Both the position numbers and the translations under genes were made by a program. Of a stretch of DNA of 64,000 nucleotides, positions 1-10,118 are shown one piece after another. The stretch comes from Trichostrongylus colubriformis. Its lineage: Eukaryota; Nematoda; Chromadorea; Rhabditida; Trichostrongylidae. The stretch is taken from positions 27,505,994 through 27,569,993 of the forward strand of contig OZ022259.1 in NCBI GenBank assembly GCA_963978905.1. The letters are read 5' to 3'. The notes below the pieces were generated by a model. That model worked only from the letters and a program-made list of their open reading frames with translations. It searched no databases and had not been told where the DNA came from. Every line of letters starts with the position of its first letter. Position 1 is the stretch's first letter.

Positions 1-1486
1 TGGGTATCGACCACTAGACTATGCAAAATGCCGCAGTGAAGCATGTTCACGAAAACGATAAATATCGATAAGCGGGATATGGATCTACCATCAATGTGTA
101 GGTATCAGATGCTCAGCTAGTGAACAAATTGTTACCAATCGATGCAATCGAATACAAAACTATCGATGTCTAAGCTATCCAAACTCCCAATGATGACCCA
201 AACCAGCAGGCTCGCGCACACTACTGCGTGTGATTCGTGTCGACGACGTGCAAAACGGGTTTGATGCAAAGCGACTGAAGTATAATTCTACTGTATATAA
301 TTCGCTTAGTCTCTGTCTGTGTGTGTGTCCGTCCATCCATCTGTTTGTCACGAAATCCATATCTTACGTCGCAGTAAAGCTGGGACCATGAATTTCACAA
401 GTGATGTAGGGGGTGGCAAGGGGACACTAATGGTGGTGGACCGAAAGTAAGTGATAAGGGCTGATAAAGAGTCTCGGAAGACAAATGTCGCCGAATCCGT
501 TTCGCCTTTCGCGTTGACCAAAGAGCGCTAACACTCATAGGTGTTGTGTGGGGTGGGACGGGGACATTAACGATGGGTCACCCGCATTGATAACGTTTGA
601 TAAGATTATAAGGAGCGTAAAATGGCTAGAGTCGTCAAATCCGTTTCCCTTTTCGCATTGGTCCTGGAGCGTTCATATCCACAGGTGTTTTCCGGGGTGA
701 GACGAGGACATTAATGGTGGTTTACCCGCATTGATAACCGTTGATAAGATTTGATAAGGAGCTTGAAAAGGATAGAGTCATCAAATCCGTTTCCCTTTTC
801 GCATTGATCCCTAAGCGTTCATACTCACAGGTAGTCTGCGGGGTAGGACGGGGACATTAATGGTGGATGATCCAGCTTGATAACGGTTGATAAGATTCGA
901 TAAGGAGCGTAAAAAGGTGACTGTCGTCAGATTCGTTTCGCCTTTCGCATTGATCCAAGAGCGCTGACACTCATGGGTGAATAGCAGAGTGGGACGGGAA
1001 CGTTAATAGTGGGTGATCCAAACTGATAATGGTTGATAAGATTCGATTAGGAGCATGAGAAGGGAAATGTCACCAAGGCCGGTACGCTTTTGCGGCTAAT
1101 AGTGGAATGTTCACATTCGCAGGTTCTGTAGGGTGCAGGGACCCCAATGGTGGTGTTGGGTACAGGGGCGTCAATGATAACGGCTTACGGTGGCTGATAA
1201 GAACAGTTAGGAATCGGATGGGATGAAATCCTCAACATCGCTTGATACTGCTATACGACCGCTTTAGCAAAAGCGTCTGATACTCAGTGTCAAGGTGAAA
1301 TATTTTGTTTATGTTCTGATATCACTGACCAATGTATCGACCGCGGAATTGCCAAGCGTTCCAGAAAATGATGCATTCCTTTTGGTACTGCGAACCACAT
1401 TAATAATCATGATACACCCATCTTTGTGATAGCAAAGCAAACGTTTCACTCGGAATCGTTTTCTAATGCGGTACTGGCAGCAACAC
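1..1486 (+). repeat. Composite ~1.5 kb repeat, unit 1 (5' truncated by window edge)
   Basis: The first bases (tgggtatcgacc...) recur at 1487 and 2447, so the region is a direct tandem array of a large unit. The unit contains, in order: an AT-rich lead with repeated 'atcgatgcaatcgaatac'; a TG-rich block followed by a conserved stretch (cgtcgcag...agctggga, about 289-420); a 146-bp tandem array; and a tail (ttgataatcatgata..., ggtactggcagcaacactggg). Fragments of the TG-rich block recur at 1551, 25285, 36717, 44883 and 53757, and a reverse-complement copy lies at about 46.3-48.4 kb. No reading frame inside is convincing. The family is unnamed here. Confidence 0.8.
487..1214 (+). repeat. 146-bp tandem repeat array inside unit 1
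   Basis: The marker 'gtcgYcRaatccgttt' or close variants begin at 487, 631, 777, 923 and 1069, giving spacings of 144, 146, 146 and 146 bp. Each unit carries 'gataacggttgataag', 'ggtgggacggggacatta' and 'aggagcgt'. Units have diverged by substitutions but keep their length. A shorter run with the same period sits at 1740, 1886 and 2033. Confidence 0.85.
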
Positions 1487-2446
1487 TGGGTATCGACCGC
1501 TAAACTATGCAAAATTCCTAATAGTGAAGCATGTTTACGAAAATGATATCCTACTATATATAATTCGCTTAGTATGTCTCTGTGTGTGTGTGTGTTTGTG
1601 AAATTCATATCTCGCGTCGCAGCGAAGCTGGGACGCTGAATTTTACAAGTGATAAGGGGGTGCCAAAAGAACCTCAGCGGTGGTGGACCGAAAGTTATAG
1701 CAGCTGATAAGGGCTGATAAAGAGCCTCGGAAGGCAAATGTCTCCAAATCCGTTTCGCCTTTCGGGTTGATCCTGAAGCGCAGACACCCATAGGTTTTTT
1801 GCGGGATGGGAGGGGGACATTAATGGTGGATGACCAGCATTGATAACGGTTGATAAGATTTGATAAGGAGCGTAAAAAGGCTAGAGTCGTCAAATCCGTT
1901 TCGCTTTTCGCGTTGATATAAGAGCGCTGACACTCATGGGTGTTTAGCAGGGTGGGACGGGAACATTAATAGTGGGTGATCCAAACTGATAATGGTTGAT
2001 AAGCTTCGATTAGGAGCGTGAGAAAGGGAAATGTCACCGAGGTCGGCTTGTTTCTACGGCAAACAGTGGAATGTTCATATTCGCAGGTATTGTAGGGTAC
2101 GGGTACCTCAATGGTACTGTTGGGTACAGGAGCCTCAGTGAAACTGATAACGGCTTACAATGACTGATAAGAACCGTTAGGAATTGGATGGGATGAAATC
2201 CTTGCTAACATTGTACGACCGCTTTAGCAAAAGCGTCTGATGCGCAGTGGCATCGGGTGAACATATTTTGTTTATGTTCTGATATCACTGACCGATGTAT
2301 CGACCGCTGAATGCCTGGCGTTCCAAAAAATGATGCGTTTCTCTTGATAATGCGTTCCATTGATAATCATGATACAACCTATTTTTGTGATAGCAAAGCA
2401 AGCAGTTCACTCAGAACATTTTCTAATGCGATACTGGCAGCAACAC
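1487..2446 (+). repeat. Composite ~1.5 kb repeat, unit 2 (shortened)
   Basis: This restarts with tgggtatcgacc as at position 1, then contains the TG-rich block (about 1551-1640) and three 146-bp repeats (1740, 1886, 2033). It ends with the same ...ggcagcaacac tail as unit 1. It is about 500 bp shorter than unit 1 because it lacks the lead section and two 146-bp repeats. Confidence 0.8.
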
Positions 2447-3360
2447 TGGGTATCGACTACGATTTAGATTCTCAGCAAGTGATCTATTTGTTACCAATCG
2501 ATGCAATCGAATACAAAACTATCGATTTCCAAACTACTCAAACTCCCAATGATGACCAGTTGGCTGGCGCACAGTACTGCGCGCGACATGTGGATTACGG
2601 CATAATGGGTTCCATGCAAAGCGATTGAAGTATACTGATACCGAAATGCTTTTTATCACGCCATTTTCTCCGCTTTTTTGCAATTCAATGGCTCAGCTGA
2701 AAGCAGAAGGAAGGAAATCTCCGCTCCGCTGCGGTCGGGTCGAACACACCCATTTTGCACAACATCGCCATGAATCGCGCGCAGTAATCTGTGCCAGCCA
2801 ACTGGTACGTCAATAATAGGGATTCGGATTTAGTATCAATGTGTAGGATTTAGACGCTCAGCAAGTGAGCAAACTGTTACCAATCGATGCAGTCGAATAC
2901 AAAACTTTCGATTTCGAAACTATCCAAACTTTCAATGATGACCTGAACCAGTTGGCTCGCGCACAACGGGTTCGATACAAAGCGATTGAAGTATAATAAC
3001 ACCGAAATGCTCTTTTATTACGCCATCTTCTCTGCTTTTATCCAAATAAGTAGCTCAGCTGAAAGCAGAAGAAAGGAAATTTCCACTCAACTCCATACAC
3101 AACTGTGGTTGTGCCGATCGAACCCATTGCACAACATTGCCATGTCGCGCGCAGTAGTGTGCGCAAGCCAACTGGTAACCCAGAAATGCTTTTTTATCAC
3201 GCCATCTTCTCTGTTTTTATCCAAATAAATAGCTAAGCTGAAAGCAGAGGAAAGGAAATTCCCAATTAACTCTATACACAGCTGTGGTCGTACCGATCAA
3301 GTCCATTTTGCTGAACATGCCATGAATCGCGCGCATTAGCGTGCGCGAGCCTAAAGTACA
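2447..3360 (+). repeat. Composite repeat unit 3 lead plus ~175-bp tandem repeats
   Basis: This begins with tgggtatcgac and carries the lead section 'gttaccaatcgatgcaatcg' seen at 131. It then contains three degenerate copies of a ~175-bp module (about 2643-2816, 3001-3178, 3183-3352). Each copy opens with 'ccgaaatgctYtttta' or a close variant and closes with the near-palindrome 'gcgcgcagtagtgtgcgc'. Short open frames here are by-products of the repeat. Confidence 0.7.
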
Positions 3361-5467
3361 TAATAAATACCAGCAAGAGTTCTTTTCCATAGACTAAAAG
3401 GCATACCGGTTTTCCGACGCTTAATGGATCGTGAGGTATGTGGTATCAAGAACAGTACTAAAGTAGCCGAAACAAACAGTTATGAAGGTGCACTTACTTC
3501 CGTGTCAACTGTATATTTCGTGAAATGAGTTAGTTCGGCCTAACAAGCCTTCTTACTGGAGAACAGTGAATAAAGCACAGCAAGCTAGATGTTGCCATGA
3601 AGTTGTATCGGTGAGCGAAGAATCTGTTAGTTATTGGTAGTTCGCAGTGACTAAACCACGAGCGGCGAAATATAAAGTGAATGTAGAGACGCAGACGAGT
3701 ATAGTTACCGTTCAGTCCTCCAGAGGGCTTTTTGCTGGCAGTAACAGAACCAACATGCGTTCCTGCACTCTATCATCATTTCACCTCCTATGCGGGGAAT
3801 GGCAAACGGGCAAAACTGCAAAGGGGAGACCTACCGCTACGCGCGGGCTCCCGTCACGATTTTCGGGACGTATGCATGTAAACGTCCCTTGTGTATGACC
3901 AATAAAGGGACAACAGATTGCGGGTCGTAGCAAAGCTTGATTCCATAGATTTCGGAATATGATTGCCTCACTTTTTATGCAGTTTGTTTTTTGTTCTCTT
4001 AATTGGAACGGGATATTGTGATTGCTACCCGGGTGCGTTCGCTTTGTATTAATTCGAAAATGTTGGAGTTAGAGTCGCGGTGCACCATAACACTTGCTCA
4101 TAATCATAACTTCCTACCATGAGCAGTTCCATTTTACTGGGGATGTTTGTGGTTAACGGTTACAATTATGAGCGAATGTTATGACGTACTATGGCTCAAA
4201 CAATACGGTTTACCATAATAATGGTATTGCAGCGCTTTCTAAGAGAATGAAACCTGTGGGAAGGGGGAGGGGAGGGGAGGGGGTTCCAAGGTCTACATGG
4301 AATCTTTTTCCGAAATAATGATGGAGTTAATAGTGGACAGTAATAACAGCGATCATCTAGAAGTTGTTTGATTAGTTTGAACAATGAATGCGGAATCCAG
4401 GTAATTGTCATATACGTTCGTTAATTTCGTGTTTTGTCTTACCAAAGTAAGGCGTCTCATGACAGATAGCTGCTTCCATTTCCATAAGATGCCGAACCAT
4501 AGTTTCTTGGATGCCGTCGCAATGAGAATGAGGTACCCCATCGTCCCCGCGCTGTACTTGCCTAAGTACGGGAAAGGTTGAGGGACTCTCTATCTTCGTG
4601 CACTGAGACTTAGGCAAAAATATGTGCTCAAGTGCAGATAGGCAGGCCACTAGTCGGGGGCTCAACGTTTTATGAGATGATCGTTCCATTGATATAGCAT
4701 GAATTATACCTGTCAAATACATCAAGTGTAAGCCAGGAAAGAGCCATTGCTCTGCAGCATGCGGTTGTGAGCACAATGTCATATTTGCTTGGGAGGGCCA
4801 TCTCGACCGGGTGGCTTTTGTATACACATGAAGAAAAAGCACAAGGGCCCACACGAGGGAATAAATGAAGCTAAAGAAGATATCAAGTACACGTTGAACA
4901 AGGCCTATCGCACTAGTTGCGGGCGCTCTTTGCTCTAAAGATGGAATGAAAAGGCATAAGAGGTACGTTGCTAAACGGTTATTTCTCACATGAGTATGAC
5001 ACTGGTGAATGTAGTGCTATGGATCAGCATTTCTATAGCGTCCCGCAGGTGTTGTTAGTCTCCAAGGTGGAAGCGCGACCACTATTTTTGGCGACGGCGA
5101 AGTAGCCACACGTCGAGGCTTCCTTCGCTGCCCATCCGCCCGGAGCGCGCGCGCCTCTCGACTCGCTGTTAACGCGATGACCTCCTTTACTTGTTATTCT
5201 CTACATCTATGGCGGTTCGGGAAATCCTTTGACTATGCAGCCTGCAAGGAGTTTTACATCAATAATGGATTTGGTGGCTCATTGCAAATAATTCCATTCC
5301 ACGGAAGAAATGAGATTTGACTGGGTGAAGTTAAGTTCTGGAAGCTTGAACGATTCCGCAGTGAGTGTACCACCCTCATACAAGGGCAAAAACTCCAAAA
5401 GTTACTGCTCATAACTATTTCTACTGCTCCTCTTCTCCTAAAGTAAGGGATAGGACCAACCACTGCT
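3361..5467. other. Stretch without an assignable gene
   Basis: I see no splice-consistent exons and no family match. A 193-codon minus-strand frame lies at 4408-4989. A poly-purine run (ggggaggggagggg) lies near 4265. A GC-rich patch near 5140 (cggagcgcgcgcgcctc) may mark an old insertion boundary upstream of the retroelement. The 5' end of the Penelope-like element probably lies between about 5230 and 5467 but cannot be placed. Confidence 0.5.
4408..4989 (-). CDS. Unrecognised 193-codon open frame, doubtful
   Basis: This is an uninterrupted ATG-to-stop frame. The first third is hydrophobic (FFSFIYSLVWALVLFLHVY would suit one membrane segment) and the rest is mixed, with many His and Cys. 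No family is recognised. It has no splice-site support, no neighbouring exons and no codon bias I can judge by eye, and it lies between repeat blocks. A frame of this length can arise by chance in 64 kb, so I give it little weight. Confidence 0.15.
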   Translation of the reverse strand: MRNNRLATYLLCLFIPSLEQRAPATSAIGLVQRVLDIFFSFIYSLVWALVLFLHVYTKATRSRWPSQANMTLCSQPHAAEQWLFPGLHLMYLTGIIHAISMERSSHKTLSPRLVACLSALEHIFLPKSQCTKIESPSTFPVLRQVQRGDDGVPHSHCDGIQETMVRHLMEMEAAICHETPYFGKTKHEINERI

Positions 5468-6003
5468 ATGTTAGATTTTGGTAATGATAACAATGGCTGC
5501 AACTGTAATAATGTCTGTAGAGTGTGTAACATAACTAACAAGGAAAATAGCATAACATCGCATGTCACAAATCTCAGAGCTAATACCTATAAAGATATTG
5601 GTACTACTTGTAACACTAGAAATGTGGTATACTGTCTCACATGTGTTGAATGTGGTATACAGTATGTAGGAATTACTACTAGGAAACTCAAAAAAGAATA
5701 AAAGAGCATCTGGCAAATATTTCCTCGCATAAACTCAACTCGACACTATATAACCACTTCTTCACATGTAGCAAGGGAATTACTGTATCCGCTCTAGATT
5801 CCATTAGTAGCAATGATAGAAAAACCCTACTAGATAAAGAGCTTTTTTGGATAAAACTTTTAATGACACCATACCCATTTGGATTGAATGATAATATTAA
5901 AGGATATAGTAACATCACTAGTGTGGACAACCCTATTTTACACCAAAATAACCCTCCCTATTTCTCTTTAAAAATCATCAAGGATAGGTACAATAGAGGT
6001 TAA
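5468..6003 (+). pseudogene. GIY-YIG endonuclease domain of the Penelope-like element, frameshifted
   Basis: The first frame (to about 5700) holds a Cys cluster near codons 9-19 (GCNCNNVCRVC), possibly zinc-binding, then the GIY-YIG core as VVYCLTC...QYVGITTR. A one-base shift in a run of six A at 5690-5695 moves the reading into the next frame, which continues with a conserved helix (KEHL), later ELFWIKLL and PYPFGLNDN, and stops at 6001. The E..WI...TPYP.GLN signature is typical of Penelope GIY-YIG domains and supports target-site nicking as the ancestral role. The shift in a homopolymer could be decay or a sequencing slip. Confidence 0.8.
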
Positions 6004-6041
6004 AAAGTTAAAAGTAAAAGGCATAAAGTACTTTTGGCCGA

Positions 6042-8239
6042 GTGATGGATGAAGTGACTAATTTGGAAGGGACGCATAATCTGATACAATACTACAGACT
6101 GATAAAGACACTAAGCAGGGTGGAAATCAATAAATTGATCAAAGCCTCTTTCAGTGAACAGTTTTTGTCTAGTGTAAGCAACAAAACAAGGTTCCTGATT
6201 TTATTTATATTAGCACACTTGCATTTTCATAAGAATGAAGCTAAGAAACCCAAACTGTTGTGCCACAATGTAGTGGTATAGTATATAAGTCGAATCTTCA
6301 GCGATATCCCATTTAATAAGATCTTCAACTCAGGATATGTTAAACGAGTTTTAACGAGTAACGATGAAGCCAACATAGCATTTACACCCATTAGAATTAT
6401 TTTCAAATAAAATAATGCTGCTTCAAGTAAAATATTCAACTATAATAAGATACTTACAACTTTGAATGATACTAGGTTGGAAGAGATAATCACTAATAAT
6501 TGTGACTGTACTATTGATAAAAATACTAAATATGTTAATGCACATTACGGTCATGTAATAACAGGAGATCTGAACATTATCGAGGATGATACTTTTAGAG
6601 AAGTCCTTCATAAAGGCACAAAATTCAGAACTGACCCTGGTATCTCAAGATTTGAAGTCAAAATGATATACTTAGGTATAGTAAAGCAAGTCAATACCTT
6701 TTTTCGTAACAAGTACAAAATCAATAACACTAAAAAGGATATTCTTAATAAGTTTTTTACTACCTGCTTCCACAGTAAGATAAAACCACTACTTACACTC
6801 AACAACATCAAAAGCCATAGGGTAGGAGTTTCAATGGATCTCATTAGAGATTATCAGAAGAAATTTGTATTTTGCCCTCTTGACAAAGCCAGCAATAACT
6901 ATGGTATTATTTGTGAAAAATTTTATGTTACCACCATTATGGAAGAGATGGGTTTTAGATATGATTTCGATAGCAGATCCTTTGTTAATCACCGCACAAA
7001 AAGTACTTATGAATCAATGCCTGATACTAGTAAGTTTACACTTATCAAGAGACATGAACTCCTTTGCACAAGGAACAATCTACATTATGACGCAGAAGCG
7101 GATCTCCCGGTTATATATGCACTACCCAAGTTACATAAAAATCCGGTTAAATTCCGATTTATCACCGGCGCTTGTAGGAGTAGTGTTAAACCCTTAGCAA
7201 AGGAACTCCATGTAATTTTTTCGCATATTAATCGTCATTTTGTAAATTACCTGCGTATAATACAAGACAGAAATAGAACTATGAAAACTTATTGGACTAT
7301 TAATAATATCAACATTAGCAGGGAACTTTGCACCGTCAAGCACGATAACATTAAATTATATACGGCAGATTTCACGGATATGTTTACCAATTTGGAACAT
7401 AAATTAATAATCAATAATATGCAACAATTGTTGCAACTATGTTTCAAGTATTCGGCCAAATCACTGATCGCTACTAATGGATACATAGTTTACTACACTG
7501 AAGGTAGTAGTATCAAGGATAACTTTAGATATTATAATAGTACTGACCTTATTTTTTTGATAGATTACTCATTAAAAAATAGTTTTTGTATTTTTGGAGG
7601 TAAAGTATTCAAACAAAATAAGGGCGTTCCTCAAGGTGGTAACTTTAGTCCACTATTAGCCGATCTCACCCTTTCAGTGTTAGAATACAATTTCTCTAAA
7701 AATATAAAGTATAATAAGAATAAATTGTTCATTCCATATAGATATATGGATGATTTATTAGTCCTACATAATCAAAATGAAGCAGCCATAGATGAATGTA
7801 TTAAAGAGGTTTATAAAGATGCTATAGAAGTTAAAAAGACTCACTACTCTGAAACCAACAGCAATTACTTGGACTTAACTATTGAAATAGATGCTAATAA
7901 AGTAAAAACCACGTTATACAATAAAACGGATGATTTTGACTTCAAAGTCATTAGGTTTCCACATCACGATACTATTCCATGAACACTAAATCATCAGTCA
8001 TATACACTGAAACCCTCAGGATAGCCAACACCTGCACTGAAATTCATGTGTTCTTGGAAAAAATACATGATATGTTTAAAATTCTGGTTTTTAATGGGTA
8101 TTCTAGAGAATTTATAACATCTAACATTATTAGGTGTATATACAAAAACAAGTTCATCAGTTATAAATATGATATTATAGATGATTTTAATAAAATTAAT
8201 AAACTAGTAAATACGATTTTAGGTCAGCCTTCTGTTTAA
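6042..8239 (+). pseudogene. Penelope-type reverse transcriptase, interrupted
   Basis: One frame runs from 6042 to 7982 with in-frame stops at 6279-6281 and 6408-6410. The main open part (6462-7982) reads IFNYNKIL, GHVITGDLNII, CPLDKASNN and LPKLHKNPVKFRFITG. RT motif A is present as ADFTDMFTNLEH, motif B as GVPQGGNFSPLLADL and motif C as YRYMDDLL (about 7737-7760), so the catalytic aspartates are present. Near 7978 the frame shifts; the C-terminal part (RIANTC, FLEKIHDM, NGYSREF) continues in the frame of 7979-8239. The RT core is nearly intact, so decay is recent or mild, but as sequenced no single protein could be made. Confidence 0.88.
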
Positions 8240-8856
8240 ATACTTCTGGTTTCTCAACCCTCCTTATTCCTTCTTCGTTTCTTTCTCTTCATAACACCAG
8301 TTGCTTCTTGCAATGGTCTTGGCTGACTGCATGGTGCTGTCTATGGGTAGTTTGAGAATTGGTCGATACTGCGCCCCAATCAATGGGTGATGCACCAATT
8401 TGTGCCTGTTGCCTGACTATCAAACCTAGTGTATTGCGTTTTTGTCTTCTTGGCGGGTTACTCAGCATATAAATTGCTTAAATGTTATCTTTTAGTATTT
8501 ATCTAATCACGTGCTCACGTTTTATTAATGCTATTCTACATCTTCTTCTCTTTACATTTCATTGCTCCTTTCTATGTAGGATATCATCGCAATGTGGTTA
8601 TAACCTGTCAAGTCATCTTTAGCATACGCATTTGCTTCAGATTGATATTTAATGGATAGTGTTATCGATGGTATCATGGTATTCGATGAGTTATATTAAT
8701 GTTGTGGATTATATTCGATGACACAGGTATGTCCTTTCTTTGTAATTTACTCTTCCTTCCGTTTTTCAATGTTCTTTGTGGTATTTGTCCACTTGGTCTT
8801 AATTTCTTATTTTTTTCTGTTTTTTATTGCAACCCCCTTATTAATAGTTATTTGTT
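8240..8856 (+). other. 3' region of the Penelope-like element
   Basis: This is a pyrimidine-rich, T-rich stretch after the RT with no coding signal. It leads into the hammerhead-like segment at 8857-8940 and is taken as the element's 3' non-coding part. The exact 3' end and any target-site duplication could not be located. Confidence 0.45.
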
Positions 8857-8940
8857 TTCATCAACACCTCCCTCACTGATGAGCCTCCGGGTGTTGATGA
8901 AACCATAGTGGTTCGTCTGAGTTGGAGGCGAAACGAGCCA
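8857..8940 (+). ncRNA. Hammerhead-ribozyme-like motif at the 3' end of the Penelope-like element
   Basis: Directly visible: a perfect 12-bp inverted repeat (8857-8868 with 8890-8901) enclosing the hammerhead core string CTGATGA (8876-8882); GAAAC at 8899-8903 and again at 8930-8934; and GTC at 8915-8917. Possible helices: CTCA (8872-8875) with TGAG (8918-8921), CCTCC (8867-8871) with GGAGG (8924-8928), and GGTTCGT (8910-8916) with ACGAGCC (8933-8939, one G-U). Hammerheads are known in Penelope-like elements. These helices compete with each other and no single clean three-way junction forms on paper, so it may be degraded, dimeric or coincidental. Confidence 0.45.
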
Positions 8941-9241
8941 CTTTCTGAGTTCTATACTACAATATTTTTACCCATTTTTTATGTGGTTGTTCATTGACGG
9001 AAGAGCCGGGTACTATGGCCTGTAAAATGGTATGGCTGAGCAAGCAGGGGTCGCTGTCACTTTCGAAACCGGTCAGGGAAGCGTGCCCTAATATATGTGC
9101 CAGCATTCTCATAGGAACCATGATGATATAGAAGAGAACGAAGAGCGGTAAAGGAAGAGAAATGTCAATATTTCACTGCACCTCTTTTGTTCAGTGCCAT
9201 CATCGGACTCCGGTAGATGAAAATATATTTTCAGTGTTTGG

Positions 9242-10118
9242 ATGAAAGGCGGCGAAAATGATAGCGATGAAAATGATAGTACTCAAGCGATAGGATCCTG
9301 CACACACTCCGGCCACGTGAAACAGATCAACGCTTCTCATCAGTAGAGAAGACAAAGATCTGTTTAAATCGCCAAAGAATAGAATGCGAAACTCCTATGC
9401 AGACTAGGGCCTAAGTGAATCTACGCCTTCGTTGCTCCCGAGTTAAGTTTATGCCTTCAGAATGTGACACGACTGCGGAGAGCTGATTGTGCTCATGAAA
9501 TGTCACCTACGAAACAGTCACGAATTTGTTTCATGACTACAAGTGATGTCTTGTAAGTGAAGGGAAGCACTCGTGAAACCCGTATGCCCACACGATTTCA
9601 GTAATGTTGCCAGTTGAAATGTCTTGGATCCGGGCGAAAGTAGTTTGGGTGACCTTACCTTCATGAAAAATTCGCTTGTAAATAATGATGTTGCTACGAT
9701 GCGAATTTTGATCCAAAGGATCAAACTGGTGATGAATTCATTCGGATATGTTCCAGCAGTAAGAGAGAACGACTCCTCCTCTTACAAAGTGAGAGTTTAG
9801 CATTTATCCGCGAAACGGGAAGAAATATGCGAAGAAACATGGAACTCAAGAACTCGTTGTCAACGATATTTTTGATGTCGCACAATATTGTTTACGATTA
9901 GTTATGTCTGTGATTTTTGATGGCGGCGGAAATAGCTTTCCACATGCGCTGTTATCGTTTCAAATAACATCTGAAGTTGATGTTCTACTTGAAATTGTGA
10001 AAGTGAGTTAATCGCGATTGTATCGATTACTGAAGGGAGTGGAGCATCGTCTTTCAATTCGTCATGACAGATGACACTTGAATTTTCACAATGGTTTCGC
10101 TTTCATATTACTGAATAG
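9242..10118 (+). CDS. Candidate five-exon gene, product unrecognised (~170 aa)
   Basis: Proposed exons: 9242-9316, 9461-9552, 9641-9758, 9823-10002, 10071-10118 (stop TAG). All phases agree (513 nt). The ATG lies 7 nt after a strong acceptor (atattttcag at 9225-9234), which could be a trans-splice site. The donor at 9552 is GTAAGT and at 10002 GTGAGT; the first donor (GTGAAA) and two acceptors ending in aag are weak. The protein begins MKGGENDSDEND (acidic). The middle contains NSLVNNDVATMRILIQR and the fourth exon VVNDIFDVAQYCLRLVM and LLSFQITSEVDVLLEIVK, which read as helical folded protein. No family is recognised. Exon boundaries are my inference. Confidence 0.4.

Larger units (their letters stand above)
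5468..8239 (+). mobile_element. Penelope-like retroelement, endonuclease-first (Naiad-type) architecture, decayed
   Basis: Two domains lie on the same strand: a GIY-YIG endonuclease (5468-6003) followed by a Penelope-type reverse transcriptase (6042-8239). Classical Penelope elements carry the GIY-YIG domain after the RT. The reverse order here, a Cys cluster at the N-terminus (CxCx3CxxC) and the motif GHVITGDLNII ahead of the RT core match what is known of the permuted Naiad/Chlamys group. No second GIY-YIG domain follows the RT. The copy is broken by two frameshifts and at least two in-frame stops. Base composition is AT-rich compared with its flanks, consistent with an inserted element. 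Confidence 0.85.

Noticed and set aside
487..1214. CRISPR-like periodic array
   Set aside because: The period of 146 bp has no separate conserved repeat and variable spacer, and the genome is eukaryotic with spliced genes. It is an ordinary tandem repeat.
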